DNA of 64,000 nucleotides from Rehmannia glutinosa (GCA_016081115.2 JABTTQ020003040.1:62001-126000), one strand, 5' to 3'; shown: positions 22,840 through 37,000, counted from the stretch's first letter. Notes: generated by a model not told the origin, from the sequence alone. Program-made: numbers and translations.

Positions 22840-25800
22840 ATGGCACCAATCTATGATTTTGTCAAGTTAGGAAAGCAAATCCACACCGGGTCTCTTGTGG
22901 ATTTCGACGGCATGGTGAAACAGGTCCGACGACACCTTAGTAAAGAAAATTCTTTGAGAAATTGGAAACGTCTGGGCTGAAATCGTTTCGACGTTTGGAA
23001 TATCCGATGACCTATGTGGAGGAGGTCGCGCGAGTTCTACGTGAATGCTTTGAGATTCACGATGAAGGGATAAAGTCATCATTCACGGAAAGAAGCTCAC
23101 CATCTCTCGCCAAGGATTTGGTGAACACTGCTCACTACCAACGGAAGGAGCATCAAAATTAACGGCTGATGTAAACTGGCCGCTTTTAGGAAAAAAGTAG
23201 CCAAGCCCGACTATCTTTGATAAAATAGTTTACACAACAAACAAGAATTTCTTGAAGGAGGATTATCACAAGGTTGTTGGACATAGTTGCCAAATGCATA
23301 GACATCAAATTTGGCGGCTTTGACCAATCATCAAAAGCAAAGTTGATCGTAATGGCATTGCGATCATTGAAGAAAGGAAAATAAACTTGGTGAGTTTGTC
23401 TACATCGGACTATGCCAAAATGTAGGGAACAAATCCTTCAAGGAAGATGGTACATTTGGAGGATCCCTAGGATATGGCCAGTGATTGGCCGGGTGATGGA
23501 GGTGAAAGGAGTCCTCTTAGACATGGAAAGGCGTTCCATGTAAACAAGAGGATGTTCGAGATCAAACCTCTCTCGGCGCACGAAGAGAGCCTACGCCAAG
23601 AGAGGCGACACGAGTGAGGGGAATCGGTGACCACTCAAGATACAATGTTTTCCTCTCCACCAAAGAAGAAAGCCGCCCTTGTTTGCTAAGAAGCCGCTTT
23701 GCTCTGCAGCAAAGAAAGTCAAACTCGCTCCTCGCCCCTGCAGTCGAGTCACCGCCCCTGCAGCCGTGTCTCCTGCCCTAACAGCAGCGGTCGAGAAGGA
23801 CTCTCAAATACCTTCTCCGATCGTCAAAACGAGGAGGCGATAAGCCAAGACGGCGGCTCCTCGGAGAAAACACCAAAGCCACGGCCCCGCCGCCCAAGAC
23901 TCGGAAGAAACTCTCTACGAACCGTAGAAATTCCTCGGTACAAACTAGGAGACGAAGAAGAATCATCAAGCGCTCCGAGCTTGAGAAAACCGGCCAGTGT
24001 CGGCCCACTCATTTGGAGCAGATCTAGGAGCTAGCTGGAGAAGTAGAGTCTCCAGATACTATAGATGAAAGCTTGACTAAGTCTGCAAAGACGATCGTGA
24101 GGCAAATCAAGAAATAGCGTAGTCCGCTTGGTGAGACACAAGAAGAAGCGATAGAGCGATAGTGATGTGATGATCCTATCCCCACCTTACCCGGACATCC
24201 AAAATCGTCTGCGTGAGTGGAGGAAGTGGAAATTGAGTCGATCCAGGAGCAGTTCCAACGGCCCGAGTTTATCGAAGAAGAAGAGGAGCTGGCTGAACTT
24301 CCTTGGTGACCTCTGTGATCCCAAAGATCTTTGGATGAAGAAAAGCGCACGAGATATCTTGCAGATCTTCAAGGATAAGGAGAAGGAGAGGCGCGGAGGA
24401 GGAAGGCCGAGGCAAGAGAGAAGGCCAACATCGCCTCTCATTGGAAACAGAACATACACATTCTCACTTCGATATTCTATCGAGGAAAGTGATGAGGATC
24501 ACGGACCTACGCCGCGAGAAGAGTTGCAAATGCAAAGCAAGCAATGAATGAATCGAGAATTCTTCATGAGAAGAGCATGATGGAGGGACCGGAGAGTCCT
24601 CCAAAACACAATCGAAATTGATCCGATGGGAGTAGTTGACAAATCGCCACCGTTGTTCTTGCCACCACTTGACTCACTCGGAAGAAGGAATTAAGGAATT
24701 GGCGATGGCGGGTTAGTGGGGACCCGGTTGAGCCAACCCCTAATGAAGGTGTCTTACCACCGCCCCAATGGTGAACACTCGGTAGAAAAAACAGCCGGGA
24801 GTTTGGAGACGAGTGACCCCATTCCAAGTCACTCGGTGGTGCGCCAACCAGGAGGGGGAAACTCCTCCACTACGGCAAGGTCGGAGAATCTTGCAGATGA
24901 CTCCACAACGAATCCGGGAGGCGAAGTGGAGAAAGTACAAACACAAAATGAACAACAACTTGCCATCAATGAAGCTCAGACGATTGAGACTGTCTCACCG
25001 AGGTGACAACCGCTCTGAAGGCTAATGACGCCGGCGATGCGGTCGAGGCACGGAAGGAACAACCCCGGGAGTTAACACTGCACGGGCGATGAAAGTGCAA
25101 TCCATGGGGTTGAGACTCAATGGATGCCACCACGAAAGACCCTAAGACAGTGACACTATCGAAAGGGAGGTCCAAGGCCTCGCTGCAATCGAGCGCATGA
25201 GGTAATGAAGGCCCACGGGAGGTTGAGACTTCCGGGGTAAAGAAGCCGAAGTAGAGAACATCCCTCCTGCTATCATTGATCCATCTCGAAAAGGAGATAA
25301 GCGCTTCATGATTCCCAGGATAATCCTGATGTAATCTTTCGGGATCGGAAAGCGACGAAGAAGCCGAGTCATCCCCGTGAAAGATCCAAAAGACTCGGTG
25401 AGGATGTTCCCAGACGAGCAAGTCGATCTCAAGACTACTCGTCAAACTTTCAATTTTGATGATGAGCCACCAATGGAAATCTCATCATCATCCGATGATG
25501 CTTCGATAAGGCCGAGGACGATCCACTCAATTGGAAAACCGGTGAGACCAACGAAGGCATTAAGACAGTGAGGCTCGGCAAGTCGGGTCCACTTCACAAA
25601 GACCCGGCTAAAACAGAGTCCACTGCGCGAGCTCCCAGCTGCAGCAGTTCGACTCAAAAGGAACTTCACGCGCACCTCTCATCATTGAACAAATCCCGAG
25701 TTGGCGTGATGATTCCTTTGTAGAATCATTTCCTTTCTCTGGAGGTACCCGACTTCCTTGAAGAATCGAGAACGAACGCGCGCACACTTCCCGGACCAGC

Positions 25801-27296
25801 TCCTGTCATTTCGTCGGTACCATCGTTCGGTGACTATGACTTTGACGCTGCGTGGCCATCACCGCAATGTGAAGAAAGCAAAGTGAAGTTGGGGAGGTGT
25901 TCAAAGCATTATTTCTTTGAAATTGAGCGGATGGAGAGGCACCAGGCCTCTATGGACATGCGATGGACAATGAGAGATGCCAATCTTACTGCGACTTGAG
26001 AGGAATACTTGATCGAGGATCGGGAATGGTGGCAACAAAGAAGACAAACAATGCGTGTGGAACAAGTTAGATACTTGAGGACATTGTTCAACAAGCTGCT
26101 TGGTATGGAGAGCCGAGAATGCCGATGCAAAAACGAAATTGAGAGAACATATTGAGCACATGCATGAAGCTCACACCGCCGAGATAAAGGCTGCTGCGTG
26201 AGCAAAATAAGAGTGATCTCCGGCGTACGGAAGAAAATATGGATGTAAAACTCAGCCTTCTCATGGCTGAAATGAAGCTAATTTTGAGAGTCCAACGCTA
26301 CTCGCTCGAATTTCGTGCCGCATACTCGCTTGCGGACTCGAGACGAACTTCGACTATCGCCAGAGCTCGACTTCGCTTGCGCCAATATGTTTCAGGCGTT
26401 CCTCTCTCCTTTGATGATGCCAAAAAGGGGGAAGAGGAGTACTTTAAAGCGCTAAAAAGATCTGAAGTGAGAAGGAAGGAGGAATTTGTGAAGGGAAAGA
26501 CATCTCGAGAAAGTGTAAAAACAAAAGAAAGGAAAGTCCGTTGAGGGGAAGGATCGAAAGAAGTGACCTTGATGATTGCACAAACCCCCAACAAGGTCTT
26601 GTCACGGTGATATTATCGTGACAAACTCCCCGCGATGACTCTGCCACTCCAACACTCTGCTATATCTATGGTGAAAAGAGAAAGACAATTGAAGCGGGGA
26701 TGGATGAAGTGGAAGGAAGAATGGATGCCCGAGTTATGAACATCTTGAAACAACATGGAGGCATTCCAAGACACGAGAGAGACACTTATGCCATCTCGGA
26801 TGTCGGAGACGAGCCACGATCGGTTGATGAATTTAAAACGCCGCATCCGAAGGATACTTTGCAAATATGTCTATGGCTCAAGCTTGGGACTTGTATCTTG
26901 GGAAAAGGGTCTCACGTTATGTGAAGAAGGCGACGACGGAGAGACAGCGATCGCTCTGCTGGTCACTCACTCCTGGTCACTCGTTTGGAAAGAAGAAGAC
27001 CCCCACAATACACGCCCAGAGGTAGAGGAAGAAGCGAGTGGTGGAGGAAGAGGTTTGGACACAGGCCTCGCCCAAAAACATTGAGTACGTAGATCCGGCA
27101 AGAAAGGAGGGATCTCTTGGTGGTCTTGACCAAGTAGCAAATTTGCAAGTGGCTAAAAGTAATCTTGAGTATGCGAAAAGAATAGAAGAAGAAAATAAGA
27201 GACAAACTCAGCTATGGGAGGAAAGACAAGAGAGATTAAGAAGAGATGAAGTTTGCCAGGAAGGCATATGAAAAAAGAAGAAGAAGAAGGTCGATT
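22840..27296 (+). pseudogene. copia A long extra ORF in the env-like position, broken and interrupted
   Basis: It starts at ATG 22840 (MAP.YDF.KLGKQIHTGS.VDFDGM), shared with copies I and B. An N-terminal third contains YPMTYVEEV and a FYVNALRF-like segment (readable in B). A low-complexity middle (about 23640-24000) is rich in A, P, K, R and C, followed by acidic/serine-rich stretches. A charged C-terminus (about 26640-27270) looks coiled-coil (KTIEAGMDEVEGRMDARV; EEENKRQTQLWEERQERLR). I see no signal peptide, membrane segment or fusion peptide, so env is a positional name only. The N-terminal part may be related to the 'putative plant transposon protein' family, which I cannot confirm. The last codons continue at 41296 beyond the nested element. 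Confidence 0.6.
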
Positions 27297-28852
27297 TGTA
27301 GGTCCCAAGGGGTGTAAGTGTAAGGTTTAGAAGGGGGGTTGAATAAACCTTACCAAATTTTCGTTTTAGTCCTTTTAAATATTCGAGTTAATACTAAAGT
27401 TTGTGTCCTTGATGGATGACTAAGTTAGTCAATCAAGAGAGTTAGTCTCTCATGACTCAACCGTTTGTTGATGGATTAACTAAATTTGTTGAGTCTAAAT
27501 TAACTCAATCGTGGTTTTGTTTTCGTGGAAGACTTAACACCCTTAAGTTTGATTAAGCAAGGATTTAGTGCTTGATTTAGTACTTATAGATTATCAAGTG
27601 GATAGCGAGATATGTCGTGAGAATTAAACAATTAAGATGCGAGAAATTAAAGTCTTTGAAATGTAAATGACACAATGAAATTTTTATAGAGGTTCAAAGA
27701 TGGGGTAATTCTTCTACTCCTCTCTTTCTCCAACTCGGAGGAATCCACTAGGTAATGATCGTATACAAAGTGGTAATGTCCGGATACAAGTCTTGATCAC
27801 ACGGTGACTTGATCCTTTGGGACTCGATCTGGAGACGCCTTGATCACTCGGTGGCTTCTCGTGCGACTCGGCTTTCTTCACAGGGGCGGCTGCTGCTTGC
27901 TACTGACTCACTTGCTCAAGCTCTTTGGATTTGATCACGAAGCCCTCCAAAAGCTTAAGACTTGGTTCGACCTTGAACCTTCCTACAATCCTTCGTGGAA
28001 TGTAGACCCCTTGATTTTTCAGTGTTTTCCTCTTCAACCGATTGAAGTTATCTTTCCTTCACGGTGAGTGTTGGATTGATGTTCTTCGTAGTGTAGGCTT
28101 GAGGATTGAGAATGTTTGATTTTCTAATAATTGCTTGAACGTTGTTTTGTTGGTCTCAGTAACTTGTGTCACTCTCTTATTTTTTCCTCAAATAAACTCC
28201 TCGGCCTTTTATAGTGATCTTTCAAAAATTTGCCCGTTGAAGAGATAGGCTTATTTTTGAAAGTCACTTGCGTCGTTGGCTTGTCTTGTTGCGATCCTTG
28301 GAATTGCCATTTCCTCGTATGAATTGTCCTTTCACCTTTCGAGTTCGACACGGTGTAGTGCTTCCCATTGGTTCATTCCGTTTGCACGCTTCTGGGGTGA
28401 GCACTCGAGAAAGGTGGTATGAAGATATTACTTGTTTAAGTAATTCTCTTGATTTCGTGCAACGGATCTTTTCTGATTATCTCGACTTTTTGCATTTCTT
28501 TGCTTTCCTAGGTGACTTAGAGTCGGCTTCCACTCATTGGATGACTCTTGTCACTTCAACTTGAGACTTGGCTTTTCTCGAGTTGACTTGATCGATATCT
28601 CCACTCATTGCATCTCACCGCTTCTTTAGTAGAGTTCCCATCTACTCTTCTTTGCCATACTCAAATTGTCTCGCACGTGAGTCTTCTTTCTAGTCTTGAT
28701 TGTCTTCTTGCATGTTAGGAAGTAGGTGACTTAACTCAGCTTGGCAGACTCTATTTATTACAATGCATTTTACAATAAAAATTGGGGTGCCAACTCCCTA
28801 TTTTAAGTTTTACATGGCATTCATCAAAATCTAAACAATAAATTTCCTAACA
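27297..28852 (-). repeat. 3' LTR of copia I (1556 bp)
   Basis: In plus orientation it reads TGTAGGTCCCAAGG...TTTCCTAACA, the exact reverse complement of the family LTR ends. A TATA box lies at 28206-28213 (minus strand). Confidence 0.93.
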
Positions 28853-29120
28853 ATTTCCCCCTTTTTGATGATGCCAAAACTTAAACCATTCATAAATGCA
28901 AATAGCAAAGATACATACGAGATAGTGTATTGACATAGAATGTATGCTGAGAATCCATCCTTTTATTGATCATAACATTCTTGTTCTTTTACACAATTTG
29001 TTTACAAGGTGTATCGAGCACATATTTGTCTACAAAAAAATAGAGAATTTATAGCTTTATTTGAAGACTTACATTGTATGTATTTACATAATAAAATACA
29101 CGAAGGGTGTGACATGACTA
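28853..29120 (-). other. Polypurine tract and 3' untranslated region of copia I
   Basis: Directly inside the 3' LTR the minus strand reads GCATCATCAAAAAGGGGGAAAT (28853-28874), the polypurine tract that primes plus-strand DNA synthesis. The rest is AT-rich non-coding DNA, conserved in copies A, B and the stub. Confidence 0.75.
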
Positions 29121-32100
29121 CACTTCATCTCCTTTTTGTCTCCTTCTTTCATCTTGTTCAAAGATCTTCTTCTCTTCTTCTTTTTTCTCATCGTCATTTT
29201 GCCTTCTTTTTCTTTTCATATGCCTTCTGGCAGCTTCATCTCTTCTTAATCTTTCTGTCTTTCCTCCCATAGCTGAGTTTGTCTCTTGTTTTCTTCTTCT
29301 ATTCTTTTTGTATACTCGGCGTTACTTTTAGCCACTTGCAAATTTGCTACTTGGTCAAGGCCAGCCCATTGATGAGATCCCTCCTTTCTCGCCTAGATCT
29401 ACATATTCAATGTTTTTGGCGGAGGCCTAGGTCCAAGCTTCTTCCTCCACCACGCTTCTTCCTCTACCTCAGGCGTGTCTTTGTCTTGGGGTCTTCTTCT
29501 TTCGGTGAGTGACCGGCGGAGTGACCAGTGAGTGACTCGGTAGTCTGCTTTGCTGTCGCCTTCTTCACATAACGTGAGACCCTTTTCCCAAGACAAGTCC
29601 CAAGCTTGAGCCATAAACATATTTGCAAAGTATCCTTGGGATGCGGCGTTTTAAATTCATCAAGCGATCGTGGCTCTGTCCCGACATCCGAGATGGCATA
29701 TGTGTCTCTGTCTCTTTGGAATGCCTCCATGTTCTTTCAAGATGTTCATAACTCGGGCATCCATTCTTCCTTCCACTTCCTTCATCCCTGCTTCAATTGT
29801 TTTTCTCTTTTCGACCATAGATATAGCAGAGTGTTGGAGTGGTAGAGTCACATGGAGTTTCTGCGATAATGTCGGTGTGTGTGGACCTGTTGGGGGTTTG
29901 TGCAATCATCAAGGTCACATCTTTCGATCCTTCCCCCTCGTGATTTTCCTTTCTTTTGTTTAGTCTTCTCCTCATTTGTCTTTCCCTTCACATGTTGCAT
30001 CCTCTTTTTGAGATCTTTTTCGTGCTTTAAGGTATTCCTCTTCCCCTTTTTGGCATCATCAAAAAGAGAGGACACTGAAAAAATCAAAGCGGAAGTCGAG
30101 CCTGGCGATGGTAGAGTTCTGTCTCAGTCTGGCAGAGTATGCAAAGCCACGAAATTTGGTCGAGTAGCGTTGGACTCTCTTTGAAATCGGCTTCATCTCG
30201 GCCCATGAGAAGGCTGAATTTTGTATTCATGGTTTCTTCCAAACGTGTAGATCGGTCTTGTTTTGCTCACGCAGTGACTTTATCTCGGCAATGTGAGCTT
30301 CATGCATGTGCTCAATATGTTCTCTCGGCCGTTTTTGCATCGGCATTTTCAGCTCTCCATACCAAAGACTTGTTGAACAATGTCACGAAGTATCTAACTT
30401 GTTCCACACGCATTGTTTCTTTCTTTGTTGCCACCATTCCCGATCTCGATTGTTATGCCTCTTAAATCAGCAGTGAGATTTGCATCTCTGTTGTCGATCG
30501 CATATCCATAGAGGCACGATGCCTCTCCATCCGTTCAATCTCGGCCGAATAATGCCTTGAACACTTCGCGGACTTGGTGATTCTTCCGTTGCGGTGATGG
30601 CCATGCGGCGTCAAAATCATAATCATTTGGAACAATGGTGCCACGATTGAAAAAACGGAGCTGGTGTCTGTGGTAGCGTGCGCGTTCATTTTTTGACTCT
30701 TCATGGAGGTCGGGTACCTCCAGAGAAAGGAAAAAGATTCTATAAAGGATTCATCACCGCCAACCGGGATTTGTTCGATGATGAGTGGTGCGCGTGAAGT
30801 TCTTTTTGGAATCGACCTGCTGCGGCTTGAGGAGCTGCGCGCAGTGGACTCGGTTGGTGGGGTTTGTTGTGAAGTGGACCCGACTTGCCGAGCCTCGGTG
30901 TCTCAACAACCGTTGGTCTCGGTGATTTCTCCAATTGAGTAGGCGGTCCTCGGCCTTATCGAAGCGTCATCGACGATGATGAGATTTCCATTGGTGGCTC
31001 ACCATCAAAATTAAAGGTTTGTGAGTAGTCTTGGGATCGACTTGCTCGTGCTTGGAACATTCGCTTGTTGAGGCTTTTGGATCATCCTTTGGGGATGACT
31101 CAACTTCTTCGCCTTCGATCCCGGAAAGGTGACATCGGGATTATCTGGGAATCATGAAGTGCGCTTATCTCCTTTTCGAGATGGGTCGATGATAGCGGGG
31201 AGGAGGTTCTCTACTTGACTTCTTTACCAGGAAGTCTCAACCTCCGTGGGCCTTCATTACCTCCCCATGATCTCAAGCTGCGGCGAGGCCTTGGACCTCC
31301 TTTCGACGAGTGTCGGTGTCTTAGGGTCTTTCGTGGTGGCATCCATTGGAGTCTCAACCCCATGGATTGCACTTTCATCGCCCAGTGTTAACTCCCGTAC
31401 ATTCCTTCTTGTGCCTCAACCGCATCGCGCGTCATTAGCCTTCAGAGCGGTTGGCATCTCGGTGAGACGAGTCTCAACTATCCGAGCTTCGTTGATGGCA
31501 ACTTTGTTCTTTTTGTGTTTGTATTTTCTCTACTTCGCCTCCGGATTCGTTGTTGAGTCATCTGCGCAGCATTCTCCGACCTTCTTTGCGGTGGATGGAG
31601 TTTCCCCCTCGGTGGCGCACCGGTGAGTGACTTGTAATGGGGTCACTCGTCTACGGACTCCCATTTGTTTATATTGAGTGTTCACCATTGGGGCGGTGGT
31701 AAGACACCTTCAATAGGGGTTGGCTCATTGGCCCGGGGTCCCCACTATCCCGTTTCATCGCCGGTTCCTTATTGCTTCTTCCGAGTGAGCTAGGGAAGTG
31801 GTAGCGAACAACAAGTGGCGATTTGCTAAACCACTCCCATTGGATCAATTTCGGTGTGTTCGGAGGACTCTCTGGTCCCTCCATCAATCGTGCTCGTGAA
31901 GGATTCGGATTCGTGCAATGCTTGGTGCATTTGCAACTCTTACAATGGCGGGCGACATTCTACGGGTCCTCATCAGCTGTCGGAGAAGACATCAAGGAGA
32001 GGATGTGTGTGTTACGTGGGTGCGGGAGATAGGGCATATGGCCTTCTCACGTGCCTCGCCTTCCTCTGCTGTTTCTCCTTTTCCTTATCCTTGAAGATCG

Positions 32101-33614
32101 TAGGATATCTCGTGCGATTGTCTTCATCCAGTCTTTGGGAGTACAAAGTGGTCGATCCAAGGAAGCTCAACAGATTCTCTTCTTCTTCTATAAACTCGGG
32201 CCGTTGGAACATTTCCTGGATCGACTCAATTTCCATTTTCTCCACTCTCGTGAGACGATTTTGGATGTCCGGGTAAGGTGGGGATAGGATCATCACATCA
32301 CTATCGGCTCTACCCGGCTTCTTCTTGTGTCTGTTTTGCTCGGACTACGGCTATTTCTTGATTTGCCTCTGTTTGATCGCCTTGAGACTTGGCTGTTTCA
32401 TCAATTACATCCGGAGACTCTACTTCTCCGGCGATCTCAGTATCTGCTCGGTGAGTGGCGACTCCCGGTTTCTCAAGCTTGGAGTGCTTGACAATTCTTC
32501 TTCGTCTCTAGTTTGTACCGGAGGATTTACGGTTAAGAGACGGTTTTCTCGAGTCTTGGCGGCGGGGCCGATCTTTGGTGTCTTTTTCGAGGAGCCGGTC
32601 GTCTTGGCTTGTCGAGTTCTCCTCTTTTCGACGATCGGAGAAGGTATTTGAGTGTCTTTCTCGATCGCCGCTGGCTTTGGGGCGGGAGACACGGCTGCAG
32701 GAGCAGTGACTCTGCTGCGGGCGGGAGCAAGTTTGACTTTCTTTCTTTGCAGGGGCGCGATCTTCTTTCTTGGCTGCAGGGGCGGCTTTTTCTTCTTGGG
32801 TGGAGAGGAAACATCGTATCTTCGGGGTTAGCCGTGATCCCCCTCACTCGTGTCGGCTCTCTTGGCGTAGGCTCTCTTCGTGCGCCGAGAGAGGTTTGCT
32901 CTAAACATCCTCTTGTTAACATGGAATGCCTTCCCATGTCTAAGAGGGACTCCTTTCACCTCCATCGGCCGGCCAATTACTAGGCCATATCCTAGAGAAC
33001 CTCCAAATGTGCCATCTTCCTTGAAGGATTTGTTCCTACGTTCGCGAGTCTGCTTTGTAGACAAACTCGGCCCGATTTATTTTCTTTTCTGCGATGATTG
33101 CGGCCATTACAATCGACTTTGCTTTGGATAGTTGGTCAAAATTTGCCAAATTTGATGTCAATACATTTGGCAACTATGTCCAACAACTTGTGATAATCCT
33201 CTTTCAGCATGAGTCTCTTGTTTGTTGTGTACACTATTTTATCAAGCAAAGTCGGGCTTGGCTATTTCTTTCCAAGCATCGGCCAAGTTTACATCAACCG
33301 TTAATTTACGAGGCTCCTTGATTGGTAGTGGCGATGTTGGCCAAATCCTTGGCGAGAGATAGTCATTTGCTTTCCGTGAGCAGATGACTTTATTCCTTCA
33401 TCGTGAATCTCGGCATTCACGTAGAATTGTGCGACCTCCTCCACATAGGTCATCGGATGTTCTAACGTCGAAGCGGTTTCAGCCGGTCGTTTCTAATTTC
33501 TCGGCAATTTTCTTCACTAGGGTGTCGTCGGACCTGTTTCACCATCGTCGAAATCTGATGAGACCCGGTGTGGATTTGCTTCCCTAATTTGGTAAAATCA
33601 TAGGTTGGTGCCAT
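29121..33614 (-). pseudogene. copia I long extra ORF in the env-like position, broken
   Basis: It starts at ATG 33614 on the minus strand and shares the N-terminus of copies A and B. Readable parts include a conserved block with FHVNKRMF (about 32930), a basic A/P/K/R/C-rich middle (32937-32533), an acidic stretch, and a C-terminal charged region (about 29905-29290) with KTIEAGMKEVEGRMDARV. The length of about 4.5 kb equals copies A and B, so the large ORF is a family trait and not a local insertion. Frameshifts are dense. No transmembrane segment was seen. Function unknown. Confidence 0.6.
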
Positions 33615-33869
33615 TTTTCAGGATTTTATCAAAGAAAAACTTAGAGATTGATTTGCAGATAGATAGGGTTTCGAGAGAATTTTTTTGCCTTTGCTTTTGA
33701 GAGAAGAAAAATGAACGAGTTTTGGTAGTGTGAGAGAAACGGACGGAAATGGTTTAAGTATGGTTTATGAAAGGGCGTGCGGGTGGTTTTTGAAATGTGA
33801 TCGAAATCAACGGCTTAGATTTTGCACGCCTATTTAGCATTTAATGTCTCGTATTTAATGCGGCAAAGC

Positions 33870-33882
33870 ATTTATATCCAAT
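33870..33882 (-). promoter_or_regulatory. Conserved ATTGG-TATA module upstream of the extra ORF (copia I)
   Basis: The minus strand reads ATTGGATATAAAT, identical to the modules in copies A and B, 256 bp before the ATG at 33614. It lies in the gene-free spacer 33615-34007. Confidence 0.45.
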
Positions 33883-34007
33883 CATAAGCTTGGTGTGCGG
33901 CTTTATGTCTGTACACATCATCATTATCTTTGACGTATTCCTTAAAAACATTCCCGGTTAGTCAAAAGCATTGCGTTTTTGTCACTTTGCTCATAAGTGA
34001 CTCGAAC

Positions 34008-37000
34008 TTATCCTTTAGCCGATTTAACTCTTCTTCTCACGAGTTCTCTTAGTGACTCGGCTAACAATGGTGACTTGGTATAGTTGTCTTTCCGTCTGAC
34101 TAATTTACTTATTGATTTGTGAGTTGACTCTTTTCCTTTTTTTGTATGTTCCATTTCTTTTCTTTGAATCTTCCGAGTGTCACTCGGCTCAATTAACCCC
34201 AACTCATGTTTGAGTTCTTCAAATCTTGACTCACATAATGGTTTTGTGAAGATGTCACCAATTGTTTATCGGTTGAGATATATTCCAAGATGATGTCCTT
34301 CTTTTCAACATGATCTCTTATGAAGTGATATCGACATCGATATGCTTTGTTCTTGAGTGCGGCCACAGGATTTTGAGTAATGGCAATTGCACTTGTGTTA
34401 TCACACATGATTGGAATTTCTTTTCCTCAACTTCATAGTCTCTCATTTCTTTGTCTCATCCATAGGACTTGGGCTGTGATTTGCCCGCAACTATGTATTT
34501 TGCATTTTGTAGAGGTGGCTATTGAATTTTGCTTCTTGCTAAACCAGGAAATCCTATTTCCTATCATTTGACATGTGCGAAGTGCTTTTGTCAACAACTC
34601 GCATCCAAAGATAGTCGAGTCACGAATAGCCGATTAGCTTGAATCCACCTTCCTTTGGATACCATAAGCCAACTTCTTGGCTTCCTTTCAAAGTATCTCA
34701 ATATTCTCTTGCTTTTGTTGTCATATGGCTATCTTTTGGAGCGATTGAAATCTTGCACATACACATACATCAAAGGTGATGTACGGCTGCTTGATGTGAG
34801 ATAGAGCAATGATCCAATAAGTGCTCGTATCTTGTTTGATCTGAGGCTTGCCATCCTGCATCCATGTCCATTTTGTGATGTATTCATTGGTATTTTCACG
34901 AGAAGACTTCTCCTCCATACCAAACTTCTTCATTAAATCTCTACGGTGTATTTTGTTTGACTTATGAAGGTTCCATCCTTCATTTGTTTCACTTGGAGTC
35001 AAGGAAGAATGTCGACTCTCCCATCATGCTCATTTCAAATTTACTTTGCATGAGGTTTGAAAATTTTTCATGACTCTTTGTTTGTAGATCCAAAAATGAT
35101 GTCATCCACATATATTTGAACAAGCAAAGTATACTCTTTTTGTCTTGAATTACGAAAAGTGTTCTATCTACTTTTCCTTTTGTGAATCCATTTTGGTTAG
35201 GAATTGTGACAAGGTATCATACCAAGCTCACGGGTGCCTGTTTCAATCCATATAGAGCTTTCTTGAGTTTGTATACTTTATCTCCAAGAGTCTTACGCTC
35301 AAATCCACGGAGGTTGTTCAACATATACTTCTTCTTCCAATAAACCATTTAGAAATGCACTTTTTACATCCATCGATATACGATGAAATTCTTGTGAGCT
35401 GCATAGGCAAGAAACATTCTTATAGCTTCGATCTTGCTACAGGAGCAAATGTTTCATCAAAATCTATTCCTTCTTCTTGGCAATATCCTTTGGCTACTAA
35501 TCTTGCTTTGTTTCTTACCCACAGAACCTTCCTCGTTCATCTTATTTACGAACACCCATTTGGTGCCGATAACATTTTGATGTATGGGTCTTTGCACTAA
35601 TTCCCATACTTTATTTCTTTCAAAGCGATTGACTCTTCTTGCATAGCTTGAATCAATGTGCATCGTCAATGCTTGTAACACATCTTTGGGCTCTATTTGC
35701 GAGATGAAGCATGTGAACATAGCTTCTTGTTGAGTTCGGATCTTGTTTTTACACCTTCTCTTATGTCTCCAATGACAAGTTCTGGTGGATGGTCTCTCGG
35801 CCATCTTACATCGGGTTGGAGTAAGTTATTTGGATTCGATTGTCTTGCGGTTTGTGTTGTTGTGGTCACTCTCTCGTGATCACTTAGCCGCAAATTTTCC
35901 AGTTGTTTTTGAGATTGACTATCTCATCTTCTTACGAGTTTATAGTTCGGCTTGACTTCAAAGCATAGGGACTCTTCGCATGGTTGGATGACTCGGCTTA
36001 TCGGTGACTCTTCAATGTCTTCTCCATTTACATTTGGCTCATCGAATACCACATGAATGGATTCTTACGCAACCATAGTTCTTTTGTTGAGTACTCTGTA
36101 GGCTTTGCTTTTTGAGTATCTAAGAGGATACCTTCATCGACTTTAGCATCAAAAGCTTTTAGATTGTCTTTTCCATTGTTGTGGATGAAGCATTTACATC
36201 CAAATATTTTGAAATATGCAACATTTGGTTTTCTTCGTCCCAAATCTCATAGGAGTCTTTGTCGGTGTCTGTTTATCATACATCTGTTTTGAGTGTAGCA
36301 AGTTGTGTTGATTGCTTGACCCCAAAATCTTTTTGGTAACCCTGCTTGACTAACATGGTCCTTGCTGCTTCTTTGAGGGTTCTGTTTCTTCTTTCGCAAC
36401 TCCATTCTCTTTGTGGAGTCCTTGCTGCGATAGTTCACGACCAATACCATTTTCAATACAATCTTGAGTTATTATTCCATTGACAAACTCGGTTCCTCTG
36501 TCGATCTTATTTTGATAATGGTTTGGCTCTTCTCGTTTTGAATCCTCTTCATCATTTGTGGTAGTTTTTGTAGAGTTTCTTTCTTCTTACACATGAATAT
36601 TGTCCATGTATATCTTGAGTAGTCATCTACTACCACTAAGGTGTATTTCTTTCCACTTATGATGTTTGGTTCCCTTTGGGCCAAATAGATCCATATGTAG
36701 CGGATGCAATATTCTTGTTGAAGATGAACATGTCTTTTCTTTGAATGAAGATTTGATTTGTTTTCCTTCGACATGCATCACATATACTTTCCTTCTTGTA
36801 TCTTGAATCGGAAGTCCTTCCACAAGATTACTTCTTGCAAGCTTGTTAATCGTTTTGAAATTTAGGTGACTCGGCTTTTTGTGCCACACCAACTTGATTC
36901 ATTGCGCTCTTTGCTAGTAGCAGTCTTTGGGTGTTGCGATTGACCAATCCACGACATACATATTCTTCTGTCTACATGCATCTACATCCTTGCAAAGATA

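Noticed and set aside
23699..25445. Overlapping ORFs on both strands with R/S/P-rich peptides
   Set aside because: Frame-shifted or antisense readings of the low-complexity middle of the extra ORF; the same shadows recur at the matching places in copies I and B.
22840..27296. Calling the extra ORF a true envelope gene
   Set aside because: Only its position supports this; no signal peptide, membrane segment or cleavage site is visible.
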